Assembly: GCA_964398055.1 (NCBI GenBank)
Contig: CAYNLK010000014.1
Coordinates: 62,001 to 126,000 of the forward strand
Direction: 5' to 3'
From: CAYNLK01 sp964398055
GTDB lineage: Bacteria > Chloroflexota > Anaerolineae > 4572-78 > J111
DNA: 64,000 nucleotides
Part shown: in pieces, positions 16,662-25,038 of the stretch
How positions within the stretch are numbered: position 1 is the first letter of the stretch
Layout of the letters: every line of letters starts with the position of its first letter
Program-made: the position numbers and the translations under genes
Notes under the pieces: generated by a model
Told to the model about the DNA's origin: nothing
Database searches by the model: none
Seen by the model: the letters and a program-made list of their open reading frames with translations, nothing else

Positions 16662-17221
16662 CTGACGATGAGTCAATCGTCAGGACAGATTTAAAGGAAA
16701 TGCTGACCAGCCTGGGTTACCTGGTGGTTGGTGAAGTGGGTGATGGCCGCAGTGCCGTCAATGTGGCGCGAGAGCTTAAGCCGGATGTGGTGATTATGGA
16801 CATCAAGATGCCAGATATGGACGGCATCGAAGCAGCCAAGATTCTTACCGAAGAGCAGATTGCGCCGGTGATTTTGCTGACGGCCTATGGTCAGAAAGAG
16901 CTGGTCGACCGGGCCAAGGAAGCTGGTGTGGTGGGCTACCTGGTCAAACCCTTCCGCGAAGCCGATCTCTCCCCGGCCATCGAGATTGCCACCTCGCGCT
17001 TCAATGAGTTCAGGATCATGCAGCAGGAGGTCCAGGACCTGCAAAATGCGCTGGAAACTCGCAAGCTGGTGGACCGGGCCAAGGGTATTTTGATGGACAC
17101 GCAGGGAATGAGCGAGGCGGATGCCTTCCGCAAAATCCAAAAGATGAGTATGAATACCCGCAAATCTATGCGTGAGGTCGCTGAGGCAATCATCCTGGCC
17201 AAGCAGGCGGGTGAGCAATAG
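16637..17221 (+). CDS. ANTAR-domain response regulator (PdtaR/EutV-like)
   Basis: A 194-residue protein with an N-terminal receiver domain (acidic DD near residue 10, phospho-acceptor in VVIMDIKMPDMDG, conserved Lys in YLVKPF) and a C-terminal ANTAR domain (about 130-190, KLVDRAKGILMDTQGMSEADAF). ANTAR proteins bind paired hexaloop hairpins in nascent mRNA and prevent termination. The start is the GTG at 16637 after AGGAGAAGAAGG, inside the kinase gene. The RNA targets are unknown; the terminator-bearing glpF leader in this window is one place to look (inference). Confidence 0.93.
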   Translation: MERTRVVIADDESIVRTDLKEMLTSLGYLVVGEVGDGRSAVNVARELKPDVVIMDIKMPDMDGIEAAKILTEEQIAPVILLTAYGQKELVDRAKEAGVVGYLVKPFREADLSPAIEIATSRFNEFRIMQQEVQDLQNALETRKLVDRAKGILMDTQGMSEADAFRKIQKMSMNTRKSMREVAEAIILAKQAGEQ

Positions 17222-17247
17222 CATTGCTGAACGAACAAATTGTCATC

Positions 17248-17318
17248 AACGTGAAACGTGAAACGTGAAACGTAAGGCATAATTGAGCTAACTGTTACGT
17301 TTCACGTTTTACGTTTCA
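17248..17318. repeat. Inverted stutter of ACGTGAA units forming a hairpin
   Basis: Three GTGAAAC units, then a mirror run of TTTCACG-like units. The best arms, ACGTGAAACGTAA (17263-17275) and TTACGTTTCACGT (17295-17307), pair perfectly over 13 bp. It lies between the ANTAR regulator and nadE and could act as a transcript end. Confidence 0.6.
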
Positions 17319-17366
17319 GCGGTTTGGTTTGTTCCACTTAAAATCATATGGGTGGCAACAGAAATC

Positions 17367-19139
17367 ATGACCATACTCAGGATTGCCCTGGCCCAGATCA
17401 ATCTCACCGTGGGGGATATCGAGGGCAACGCGGCCAAAATCAAGGTCAATCTGGCGCGAGCCAGGGAACAGCAGGCCAATATTGTCCTGTTTCCCGAATT
17501 GACTCTGGCCGGTTATCCGCCCGAAGATTTACTGCTCAAACCCGGCTTTGCCGCGGCCAACCGGGCCGCGCTTGAAGATTTACTACCTCATAGCCGCGGT
17601 TTGACTGCTATCGTGGGCTTTGTGCACCGCCAGGATGATTTGTACAATGCTGCGGCCGTGCTGCACCACGGCCAGTTGGCCGGCATCTACCACAAGGCGC
17701 TGCTGCCCAACTACGCCGTTTTTGACGAGGATCGCTACTTTGGCCGGGGCGACACGCCGCTGTTGTTCAGTTTACCTACCCCTTCGTCGGCCTACTCCTA
17801 CCCGACCGCCTCAGCCGGCGAGGTCGTTTTTGGGGTGAGCGTGTGCGAGGATATCTGGTACCCGGTTGGCCCGCCGGAAACGCAGGCCGCGGCCGGGGCC
17901 GAGCTGCTGCTGAATATTTCGGCCTCGCCCTACCAGAAAGGCAAAATCGAGCACCGGGAGCGGATGCTGGCCACCCGGGCCGTGGACAACGTGGCCATCG
18001 TCGCCTTCTGCAACCTGATCGGCGGCCAGGATGAGCTGGTTTTTGATGGTAGCAGCCTGGTGGTCGACGAGCGAGGCAATGTGTTGGCCCGGGCCAAATC
18101 CTTTGAGGAAGATTTTGTGCTGGTTGACCTCAACGTGAGCAACGTCTTTCGCCAGCGTTTGCGTGACCCGCGCCGCCGCAAAGACAAGCTGGCCCAGATT
18201 CAGCCCCGACAGTTCCAGCGGCTGGTCCTGCCGCCCATCGAGAATTCAGCCCCAACTCGCCCCCTACCGCCTAGCCGTCTGGCCGCCGCGCCGGAGCCAT
18301 TGGCCGAAGTTTACCAGGCGTTGGTGCTGGGCACCCGGGATTATGTGCGCAAGAATGGCTTCAGCAAAGTGACGATGGGCCTGTCCGGGGGGGTCGATAG
18401 CTCGCTGGTGGCAACCATTGCCGTCGACGCCCTTGGCCCCGAGAATGTCATCGGCGTGCTGATGCCCTCTCGTTACTCCACCGATCACGCCAAGAGTGAC
18501 GCCGCGGAACTGGCGGCGCGGCTGGGCATCCGCACCGAGATCATCCCCATCGAGCCGGCTTACCAGGCCTATTTGGAGATGCTAGCCGATTCTTTTGCTA
18601 ACACCCAACCCAGCGAGGCCGAAGAGAACTTGCAGAGCCGGGCCAGGGGCAACGTGCTGATGGCCCTTAGTAACAAATTCGGCTGGCTGGTGCTGACCAC
18701 CGGCAACAAAAGCGAGCTGGCGGTCGGTTACGCCACCATCTACGGCGATATGGCCGGTGGCTTTGCCGTAATCAAAGACGTGCCCAAAACGCTGGTCTAC
18801 CAGTTATGCCGCTATCGCAACGACCAGATCGGTGATGTTATCCCCGCCAGTGTCCTGACCAAACCCCCCTCGGCCGAACTCCGGCCCGACCAAAAGGATA
18901 CCGACTCGCTGCCGGAATACGATATTTTGGACGGTATCCTGGCTGCTTATATCGAGGCGGAATACAGCGCCGCCGAAATTGTGGCCCTGGGCTACGACGA
19001 AGCCACGGTGCGGCGGGTCATCCGCATGGTCGACCGGAACGAGTACAAACGCCGCCAGGCGCCGCCCGGTCCCAAAATCACCTCCAAATCTTTTGGCAAA
19101 GATCGCCGCCTGCCGATCACGAACCGCTACGAGGGCTGA
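17367..19139 (+). CDS. nadE: Glutamine-dependent NAD+ synthetase
   Basis: About 590 residues from the ATG at 17367 (MTILRIALAQ); a GTG at 17352 gives five more residues. The N-terminal nitrilase-type glutaminase domain shows its Glu-Lys-Cys triad in FPELTLAGYPPEDL (Glu44), HKALLPNYAVFDE and SVCEDIW. The C-terminal synthetase domain has the ATP pyrophosphatase P-loop LSGGVDSS and the TTGNKSE motif. It converts deamido-NAD to NAD using glutamine-derived ammonia. Length and layout are typical of the two-domain enzyme. It stands alone behind a hairpin-forming repeat. Confidence 0.95.
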   Translation: MTILRIALAQINLTVGDIEGNAAKIKVNLARAREQQANIVLFPELTLAGYPPEDLLLKPGFAAANRAALEDLLPHSRGLTAIVGFVHRQDDLYNAAAVLHHGQLAGIYHKALLPNYAVFDEDRYFGRGDTPLLFSLPTPSSAYSYPTASAGEVVFGVSVCEDIWYPVGPPETQAAAGAELLLNISASPYQKGKIEHRERMLATRAVDNVAIVAFCNLIGGQDELVFDGSSLVVDERGNVLARAKSFEEDFVLVDLNVSNVFRQRLRDPRRRKDKLAQIQPRQFQRLVLPPIENSAPTRPLPPSRLAAAPEPLAEVYQALVLGTRDYVRKNGFSKVTMGLSGGVDSSLVATIAVDALGPENVIGVLMPSRYSTDHAKSDAAELAARLGIRTEIIPIEPAYQAYLEMLADSFANTQPSEAEENLQSRARGNVLMALSNKFGWLVLTTGNKSELAVGYATIYGDMAGGFAVIKDVPKTLVYQLCRYRNDQIGDVIPASVLTKPPSAELRPDQKDTDSLPEYDILDGILAAYIEAEYSAAEIVALGYDEATVRRVIRMVDRNEYKRRQAPPGPKITSKSFGKDRRLPITNRYEG

Positions 19140-19214
19140 TGTCACCGCCGATGGCGGACCGCTGACCACAGATCGCCGACCGCCGGTTGGTATAGGTGGT
19201 TAAATGGAATTGAT

Positions 19215-19242
19215 TTGAAACTTGGGCTGTGCAGGTTATAAT
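19215..19242 (+). promoter_or_regulatory. Promoter of the Uma2-like gene
   Basis: TTGAAA (19215-19220), a 16-base spacer and a perfect TATAAT (19237-19242) lie 45 bases upstream of the start codon at 19287. Confidence 0.6.
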
Positions 19243-19286
19243 AACCATAGTTTGAGTTATAATTGTGGTGAAAGGGGATAAAGCTC

Positions 19287-19895
19287 ATGGGAGTCAGAAC
19301 TACTGCCGCTGCGCCGGCCGAGGCTGTTTCAGAGCGCTACTGGCCGCCGCCTCAAGGGGAGTGGACCTACGAAGATTATACCCGCCTGCCGGAAAATGGG
19401 CTTCGCTATGAAATCATCAAAGGAGAACTGCTAATGACTCCCGCCCCTCTGCCAAAGCACCAGAGAATTATCGCCAATCTGTATGGCTACTTGTGGGAAT
19501 ATCTACGCCACCAGCCAGTGGGAGAAGTATTCTTTGCCCCCATCGACGTGAATCTGCCCGGCCTGGCCAGCCCGGTGCAGCCGGACCTGCTGTTCATCGC
19601 CAACGACCGTCTCGGCATTATCAAAGAGCGGTTCATCGAGGGGCCGCCCGATTTGATTATGGAGGTGCTCTCCGCCGGCAGTGAAATGCACGACCGGCGG
19701 ACCAAGTTCGAACTGTATGCCCGGGCCGGGGTGCGAGAATATTGGCTGGTCGATCCCGACCGGCGGGCCATCGAGATTTACGTGTTGCGCGGCCAGGCGT
19801 ATGCGCCGCTGGGGAGTTTTGGCGTCGAGGCCGAAACCCGCTCCGAAGTGCTGCCGGGGTTTGCGGTCAAGGTGGGCGAGGTGTGCCCGGGATGA
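19287..19895 (+). CDS. Uma2-family (DUF820) putative endonuclease
   Basis: A 202-residue PD-(D/E)XK-like protein. Family landmarks include YEIIKGELLMTPAP near the N-terminus, VQPDLLFIAND (the catalytic Asp region), DLIMEVLS (Glu) and KFELYARAGVREYWLVDP. The family is greatly expanded in Cyanobacteria and Chloroflexota, and its biological role is unsettled; members are annotated as restriction-like nucleases or transposon-linked proteins. No transposase or methylase is adjacent. It has its own promoter and is followed by a strong palindrome. Confidence 0.88.
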   Translation: MGVRTTAAAPAEAVSERYWPPPQGEWTYEDYTRLPENGLRYEIIKGELLMTPAPLPKHQRIIANLYGYLWEYLRHQPVGEVFFAPIDVNLPGLASPVQPDLLFIANDRLGIIKERFIEGPPDLIMEVLSAGSEMHDRRTKFELYARAGVREYWLVDPDRRAIEIYVLRGQAYAPLGSFGVEAETRSEVLPGFAVKVGEVCPG

Positions 19896-19932
19896 TTGGC
19901 CGGGATCGCCCATCTCACCTTATAAAAATACT

Positions 19933-19960
19933 GTAGGGGCGACCGGCCGGTCGCCCCTAC
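19933..19960. terminator. 28-bp perfect palindrome, likely terminator of the Uma2-like gene
   Basis: GTAGGGGCGACCGG followed by its exact reverse complement spans 19933-19960, then TCATTTTTG on the plus strand. It lies 38 bases after the stop codon at 19895. The short distance to the next palindrome (19990-20022) gives a double hairpin between convergent genes. Confidence 0.65.
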
Positions 19961-19989
19961 TCATTTTTGTTGGCCTTATAGCCGGGGTT

Positions 19990-20022
19990 AAGTGACCGGC
20001 GCTTTCAAAGTGCCGGTCACTT
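19990..20022. repeat. Palindromic repeat, short-loop form (copy 4)
   Basis: Arms AAGTGACCGGCGCTT (19990-20004) and AAGTGCCGGTCACTT (20008-20022) pair with one mismatch around a three-base loop. It is placed four bases beyond the stop of the VWA gene at 20026, where it could serve as that gene's mRNA 3' end. Confidence 0.72.
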
Positions 20023-20025
20023 GTT

Positions 20026-22419
20026 TTAGCGGAGCTCCTGCAAAATCGCGTCGAAGATATCATCTAACTGGGCGGTTGAAGCCGCCGCATAGAATTGCCC
20101 GCCGGAGCCGGGAATGGAGGCCAGGGTTTCCAGGAATTGGGCGTCGGTTCCGTTGCCCAAGCCGATGGTGTAGATGTCCACGTTGTTCTGAACGGCAATC
20201 TGGCCATAATAGATGGAACAGTCCTTACCTCTGATTTCATAGGTACTGCCTTCATCAGGCAAATAGAGGCTAGTATCGGCCCAGCAATTGGGGCCGAGGT
20301 TGCTATTGTCATAGGGATTCAGATTAGCCACGCCGTCGGTCATCACGATTATGATCCGCCGGGCCGATTCGCCCCGATTGCAGTGATCGGTCGTGGTGTC
20401 GCAGTCGTTGGCTTCAGTCCAGATGCTTGCCTCAACGTTAATGGCATTGATACCCAACATCTCCAGCCCTCGCAGTATGCCTTCGCCTATGTTGGTGCTG
20501 CCATTAGACGGCACTCGCTCCACCATGTCCAGTACCTCCGTGTAACTGATGGGATCGGTCCCCGAGAAACATTGGTCAGCCGGATAGAACCGTTGGCAGC
20601 GTAGCTCCACCCGGGCCTCAGCCGGGGCGTCAGTCGAGTAACCCACCAGGCCGACCTGGTCGAATTCAGGCTCGAGTTTCTGAATGAAATGTTTGACCGC
20701 TTCTTTCGTAGCGCGGATGGGTTGGTAGCCGCTGAATAGATAATCTGCCAGGAGTAGATTGGTGTTATCTGCGCCCACGGCACTCCAACCATTATTCAGA
20801 GGGGGCAAGCAATCAGCCTGATCGACGGTCAGGCCGTAGATGGGATTACAGCGGTTGCAGGTCTGGCGGAAGGCCGAGCCGGCTGTAGCCTGCACCCGAG
20901 CCGCCGAGCCGTCGCTGTAGTTGCTGGTAAAGCCGGTATCGTTGGCATTGCCGATGACGATCTGATCGATATCGTAACCGGGGCCGCCGGCCCAGATTTT
21001 GAGGGTATATTTGGTTCTGGTCGTGTCGGCCAGATCTAGACCGGCTTGAGTCAGTTCAACCCAACGCCAGCGGTCGCCATCAGCTCCGCCGTAGTTCGAA
21101 CCCCGCACCGGGTTAGTCCGGGTCGTTTGAATGGTTCCGTTCAGCGGGGTGGTCCCGGTCGCGCCGTTGTTCAGTAGATCATAATAGTTATAAACCGCCC
21201 AGTAAAGATTGGTGGTATCGGCAAAAGTGCCGCCGGCCTGCACCCGACCCCAGATACGGGTATCGCCGCTATCGTTCCAAGGCAGGGTAGGCTGGCCGGA
21301 GGTGATGAAGTCGTACTCCAGGCTGGGCACGCTGTCGGGGTTATCCTGCACTTCGGCCAGGGTGTAGTCGTGGCCAGCCAAATTGTGCCAGGGATGATGG
21401 GAGACCCACGAGGCGCGGCCATAGCCGGGCAGGATAGGCGTACCGCCGGTTCCGTAGGTGCTGTCCGGATCCCACGTCTCACCTAACAACCGGTGAACGG
21501 TCCGCCAGTTGGTGTGTTGGATAGCCCAGTAACCCTCTCCTGGCTGGCGAAGGGCTGGGCTGTAAACTGAATTGTTCAAGGAATAGAGTTCAGCCTCGAT
21601 GATGATGTAGCGCCGCGAACCGGCCTCAATACCGGTGTAGTAATCCACCACGTTGCCGTCACGGCCTTCGCAGAGGTTGCCGGTGTTGCTGCCCACGCCG
21701 CCGAAGGGGTCGACCATTGTGCCGCGGGGCAGGTGGTCGGTGGGGATGGGATGGAGGAAGGCCGGGTTGGGAAAATCGACGCCGTAGTCCAGTTTTTGCC
21801 AGGGGACAGCGCCGTCGCCATACGGCTCGTAGCAGCCGTAGCAGATGGTGTCAAACTGTATCGAGCCGGACATATCAAAGACGATGGCTACATCCAAATC
21901 AGGAATATCTTTTACCGGAGTGGTGACGGTATTGGTGACGAGCCGGCCGGATTGATCGCTCAGTCTAATCTCATTGATCAGTACCGTGCCGCTGATAACC
22001 GTACTATCGACTTGCACAGTCAACGTAACCAGGCCGGTGGTTGGCGGCGCAACTGTACCCAGGTTCCAGTTTACCGTTCCGGCGGTGTGGCTACAAGTGA
22101 GCTCGCCGGGACAGGCCATAAAGGTGGTGTTCTGTGGCAGAGTGTCGACCAGCGTCACACCGGGAGCTGGCTCGTTGCCGCCGACCTGGTAACGGATCGT
22201 GTAGGTCAACGGCTGCCCGGGCCGGACGCGACTTGATAATGCGCTCTTATCGATGGTCAAGGAATGCCAGGGTCGGCTGGGGTCGTGATCTTTGAGGATG
22301 ATGGGCAGATAGATCAGGACATCCTCTTCCTGGGCGTGCAGGTCGCCGCCAGGGACAAGGATAACGGCCAACGAGAGGACGGCCAGGGCCAATACAATCG
22401 CCAAAAGTAGCCGGGACAT
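20026..22419 (-). CDS. Secreted VWA-domain protein with a large insertion in the VWA fold
   Basis: The 797-residue protein has a signal peptide (about 1-30), a YLPIILK motif seen in many exported Chloroflexota proteins, a DUF11-like beta domain (about 52-165), then a von Willebrand A domain. The MIDAS first motif DMSGS is at 182-186, but the next VWA part (ATKEAVKHFIQKLEPEFDQVGLV...) starts only near residue 567. The remaining metal ligands are present in STNIGEGI and VMTDG. So roughly 370 residues, rich in aromatic residues and Gly/Asn, are inserted after the first strand. MIDAS domains bind ligands through a metal ion; an adhesive or sensory surface role is likely. No sortase motif or second membrane anchor is seen. 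Confidence 0.85.
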   Translation of the reverse strand: MSRLLLAIVLALAVLSLAVILVPGGDLHAQEEDVLIYLPIILKDHDPSRPWHSLTIDKSALSSRVRPGQPLTYTIRYQVGGNEPAPGVTLVDTLPQNTTFMACPGELTCSHTAGTVNWNLGTVAPPTTGLVTLTVQVDSTVISGTVLINEIRLSDQSGRLVTNTVTTPVKDIPDLDVAIVFDMSGSIQFDTICYGCYEPYGDGAVPWQKLDYGVDFPNPAFLHPIPTDHLPRGTMVDPFGGVGSNTGNLCEGRDGNVVDYYTGIEAGSRRYIIIEAELYSLNNSVYSPALRQPGEGYWAIQHTNWRTVHRLLGETWDPDSTYGTGGTPILPGYGRASWVSHHPWHNLAGHDYTLAEVQDNPDSVPSLEYDFITSGQPTLPWNDSGDTRIWGRVQAGGTFADTTNLYWAVYNYYDLLNNGATGTTPLNGTIQTTRTNPVRGSNYGGADGDRWRWVELTQAGLDLADTTRTKYTLKIWAGGPGYDIDQIVIGNANDTGFTSNYSDGSAARVQATAGSAFRQTCNRCNPIYGLTVDQADCLPPLNNGWSAVGADNTNLLLADYLFSGYQPIRATKEAVKHFIQKLEPEFDQVGLVGYSTDAPAEARVELRCQRFYPADQCFSGTDPISYTEVLDMVERVPSNGSTNIGEGILRGLEMLGINAINVEASIWTEANDCDTTTDHCNRGESARRIIIVMTDGVANLNPYDNSNLGPNCWADTSLYLPDEGSTYEIRGKDCSIYYGQIAVQNNVDIYTIGLGNGTDAQFLETLASIPGSGGQFYAAASTAQLDDIFDAILQELR

Positions 22420-22499
22420 AGTTGTCTCCTACTGGAATGTGTGTCCCCCCGTTTCGCTCTATTTTAGCACGATATTGCTGGAAAATTGCAGCGAGATTG

Positions 22500-22570
22500 A
22501 GCAAAACGACCACGGACCGCAGACGGCCGACCGCAAATGCCCGACCGCGGACCACGGACGACCGACCGCC
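22500..22570. repeat. Degenerate GACCGCC/CGGACGA stutter
   Basis: Loose repeats of ACCGC, GACCG and CCACGGAC-like units occur upstream of the VWA gene. Similar sequence recurs near 19145-19190 and 24945-25035. I see no gene in the 350-base gap 22420-22772 apart from this and the nested hairpin. Confidence 0.45.
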
Positions 22571-22612
22571 GAAATAGGTTGAAAGCCGGTGGTGGTCAAA
22601 GTCAAAGTTAGC

Positions 22613-22711
22613 ACGAGGCTAAAGCCCTTGTGCTGAAAGGGCGAAGCCCTATGGGCTAAAAAGGACGATTTATCGTCCTTCGCTCTCTGAGGGCGATGGC
22701 TTTAGCCTCGT
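22613..22711. other. Nested multi-hairpin element A
   Basis: An outer perfect 14-bp stem, ACGAGGCTAAAGCC (22613-22626) with GGCTTTAGCCTCGT (22698-22711), encloses a small hairpin AGGGC...GCCCT (22638-22650) and a perfect AAGGACGAT/ATCGTCCTT hairpin (22661-22680). The three-way-junction layout resembles the elements at 26274-26368 and 47694-47781. It could be a folded RNA or a miniature mobile palindrome. Confidence 0.6.
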
Positions 22712-22772
22712 CCCCCAGCGGATATAGCCTTGACTTAACGACATTGAGTAATCTGTGATCGGTAATCGGCGG

Positions 22773-24932
22773 TCAGCGGTCCGCCATCGGCGGTCGTTTT
22801 CCCGCCACTTCCTCTCTCAACTCGCGCAGCGCGTCCTCGGCCGCTTCGACCGTGTCGGCTTCCGGGGCTGCCGGGCGGTAGGCGGCGATCTCGGCGGCCC
22901 GGGTTAGCCGGGTGAAGGCCGGCAGGTGACCGGCCCGGCGGGCGTATTCGCTCAAGGTTTCCCAGGGCTGGCGCTGATTTTGCCGGCCGGCCAGCAGTTT
23001 GACCCCTTGCCGGTAAAGTTTGAGGATCAATTGGCGCTGCGGGTGAACGGCAGTTGCCCGGCCAGGCCGGGCTTTTCGGATAGCCAGCGTGGGCCAGAAG
23101 CGCCGGGCCAGGTAAGCCGCCAGCAGCGCCAGCCAGACCACCACCGCTGAACCGGCCAGAAAGGGCACAAAGAAGAGTAACCTGGCCAGACCGGCGGCGA
23201 AGTCGGCCAGGGGCGCAATCGGCAGTTGCAGCCCCAACCCATGGTTGGCAAAGAGCCAGTTCTGCACCGGGGTGGGGTAGGGCTGGGGCGTCCAGCCGGG
23301 GGTGGGGTCAAACGGCACCCAGCCGGACTCGGGAAAGTAGACCTCGGCCCAGGAGTGGGCGTGGTTGAGGCGGACCTCGTAGTAGTTGGTGATGGGGTTG
23401 TAGTCGCCGGAACCGTAGCCGGTGGCCAGCCGGGCCGGGATGCCCAGGCTGCGGGCCAGCACTACCAGGGCGGTCACATATTGCTCGCAAACGCCCTCCT
23501 GGTCTTCAAACAAAAAGGTATCGACCACCTCGGCGCCGGGCGGGTGGGGCGGCGGGAAGAAGTTGTACCGGTACTGGCTCAGCAGGTGGTTGGTCAGGGC
23601 CAGCGCCCGGTCGTAGTTGTTGTCGTAGGGGGCGGTCAGGTTGCGGGCCAGCTCTTTGACTCGCCCGGAGATGTTGTCCGGCAGTTGCAAGTAGCGCCGG
23701 CTGATGTCGGCCGGGTAGGGACCGGCAGGCTCCCGGCGCAGCCGGTCGGGATCGAAGTCCGGCCGGTAGGAGATGGCGCTGTAGGTGAGGCCGGGGCGCA
23801 GAATTTCCGGCAGGCGGATGCTGTCGCCGCGGTCCAGGGAGATGCGGGCGGCCAGGATCAGGATTTCGGCCGGGCGGTAGGTGGCAAAGAGCAGGTTGGG
23901 CTGCTCCCGGACGATGGTGAAAGATTGGACGATCCGCTCCGGTTCGGGACCGCCTGCCACGGGCCGCTCCAGGGCCGAACCGGGCGGCGGCTCGAGTTTG
24001 AAGTAGACGCCGCCCGGGTCGATGGTGGTCAGCGTGGGGTCGCTCTGTTCCCAACTGACGCCGGTGTAATAGTCGTAGCTGTGGCTGCGCCAGTAGCCCC
24101 GGCTGGGGCTGCGGACGTACATCACGATAGCGTCGCTGAGGCCGCCGCGGTAACGCAGGTCCAGGTTGGTGTCGAAGCCGTAGAAGTAGTCGCTGGTGCC
24201 GTTGCTCCAGCCGTTGATCTGCACCAGCGGCAGGCCGGGGTTGATAATCTCGGCTCTAACGCCGCCTCGCAGCGGAGTATTGATGGTAAAGGGTGGGACG
24301 ATCGGGTTGTTGGTGAAGCGGGGGGTGAACAGAAAAACGACCACCAGGCTGAGTAGAGCGACTGCTCCGAAACTAATTCCAAACAGGACCAGTGAACGGG
24401 TCGGGGTGGGCGAGCGCGGGGCGAGCCTGGCTGTCCGCCGGCCGTCCGCCTGCCCGGCGATGAAAAAAGCGGCCAGCACCAGGCCGGTAAAGAGGAGCAG
24501 GTAGAGGACCAGCTCGTAAGTGCGGCTGAGCGAGGCGGCCACGTAGAGAATGGCCAGGCTGTGCAGCAGGGTATTGAACAGGCTGCGGCGGTAGCGCAGG
24601 TCGAAGCTGGTGATGCCCTGGCTGAAGATGGCAAATTGGGCCTGGGGTACGGTGAAGCCCCGGAACAGGCCGATGAACAGCCACAGCAGGGCCAGGTGGA
24701 TGGCTACAAAAGTGATGCCTTGCACAATTCGGTTGCTTTTGTCCAGGTGACGGTAGCTGTACCAGTGGCCAGCCAGCATCAGCAGCGCCGTTGCCAGCAC
24801 GTGAGGCCATAGCGGCGGCGCGACTCGAGCGATAGCCAGCAGCGGCGTCAGCATCGCCGCCAGGATGGCGAGCCGGAGGGGGAGAGACCGCTCCGGTTGG
24901 TTGGATCGTTTTCGATAAAGATTCATAAGCAT
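22773..24932 (-). CDS. Transglutaminase-like membrane protein (TgpA type)
   Basis: The 719-residue protein has an N-terminal membrane domain with about six helices (to residue 215), a long external region with a transglutaminase core, another helix near 595-615 and a C-terminal cytoplasmic DUF4129-like tail. The papain-like triad is visible: Cys482 in GVCEQYVTALVV, His526 in HAHSWAEVYFP and Asp542 in PFDPTPG. TgpA-type proteins are essential or stress-related in some bacteria, but their substrate is unknown. It is the last gene of a minus-strand set containing MoxR and DUF58 proteins, the usual partners of this family. Confidence 0.9.
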   Translation of the reverse strand: MLMNLYRKRSNQPERSLPLRLAILAAMLTPLLAIARVAPPLWPHVLATALLMLAGHWYSYRHLDKSNRIVQGITFVAIHLALLWLFIGLFRGFTVPQAQFAIFSQGITSFDLRYRRSLFNTLLHSLAILYVAASLSRTYELVLYLLLFTGLVLAAFFIAGQADGRRTARLAPRSPTPTRSLVLFGISFGAVALLSLVVVFLFTPRFTNNPIVPPFTINTPLRGGVRAEIINPGLPLVQINGWSNGTSDYFYGFDTNLDLRYRGGLSDAIVMYVRSPSRGYWRSHSYDYYTGVSWEQSDPTLTTIDPGGVYFKLEPPPGSALERPVAGGPEPERIVQSFTIVREQPNLLFATYRPAEILILAARISLDRGDSIRLPEILRPGLTYSAISYRPDFDPDRLRREPAGPYPADISRRYLQLPDNISGRVKELARNLTAPYDNNYDRALALTNHLLSQYRYNFFPPPHPPGAEVVDTFLFEDQEGVCEQYVTALVVLARSLGIPARLATGYGSGDYNPITNYYEVRLNHAHSWAEVYFPESGWVPFDPTPGWTPQPYPTPVQNWLFANHGLGLQLPIAPLADFAAGLARLLFFVPFLAGSAVVVWLALLAAYLARRFWPTLAIRKARPGRATAVHPQRQLILKLYRQGVKLLAGRQNQRQPWETLSEYARRAGHLPAFTRLTRAAEIAAYRPAAPEADTVEAAEDALRELREEVAGKRPPMADR

Positions 24933-25038
24933 CTACGTTATAACCGCTGACGGCTGACCCCTCGGGCTGAGCCTCGGGACGAAGCCGCAGACCGCCGAAA
25001 GCCACTGACTGCCGTCGGCTGTCTGCGGTCGGCGGTCC

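Noticed and set aside
23226..24356. 376-codon plus-strand frame opposite the transglutaminase gene
   Set aside because: Val/Gly/Ala-rich antisense frame in GC-rich DNA; the opposite strand has the catalytic triad and membrane helices of a real gene.
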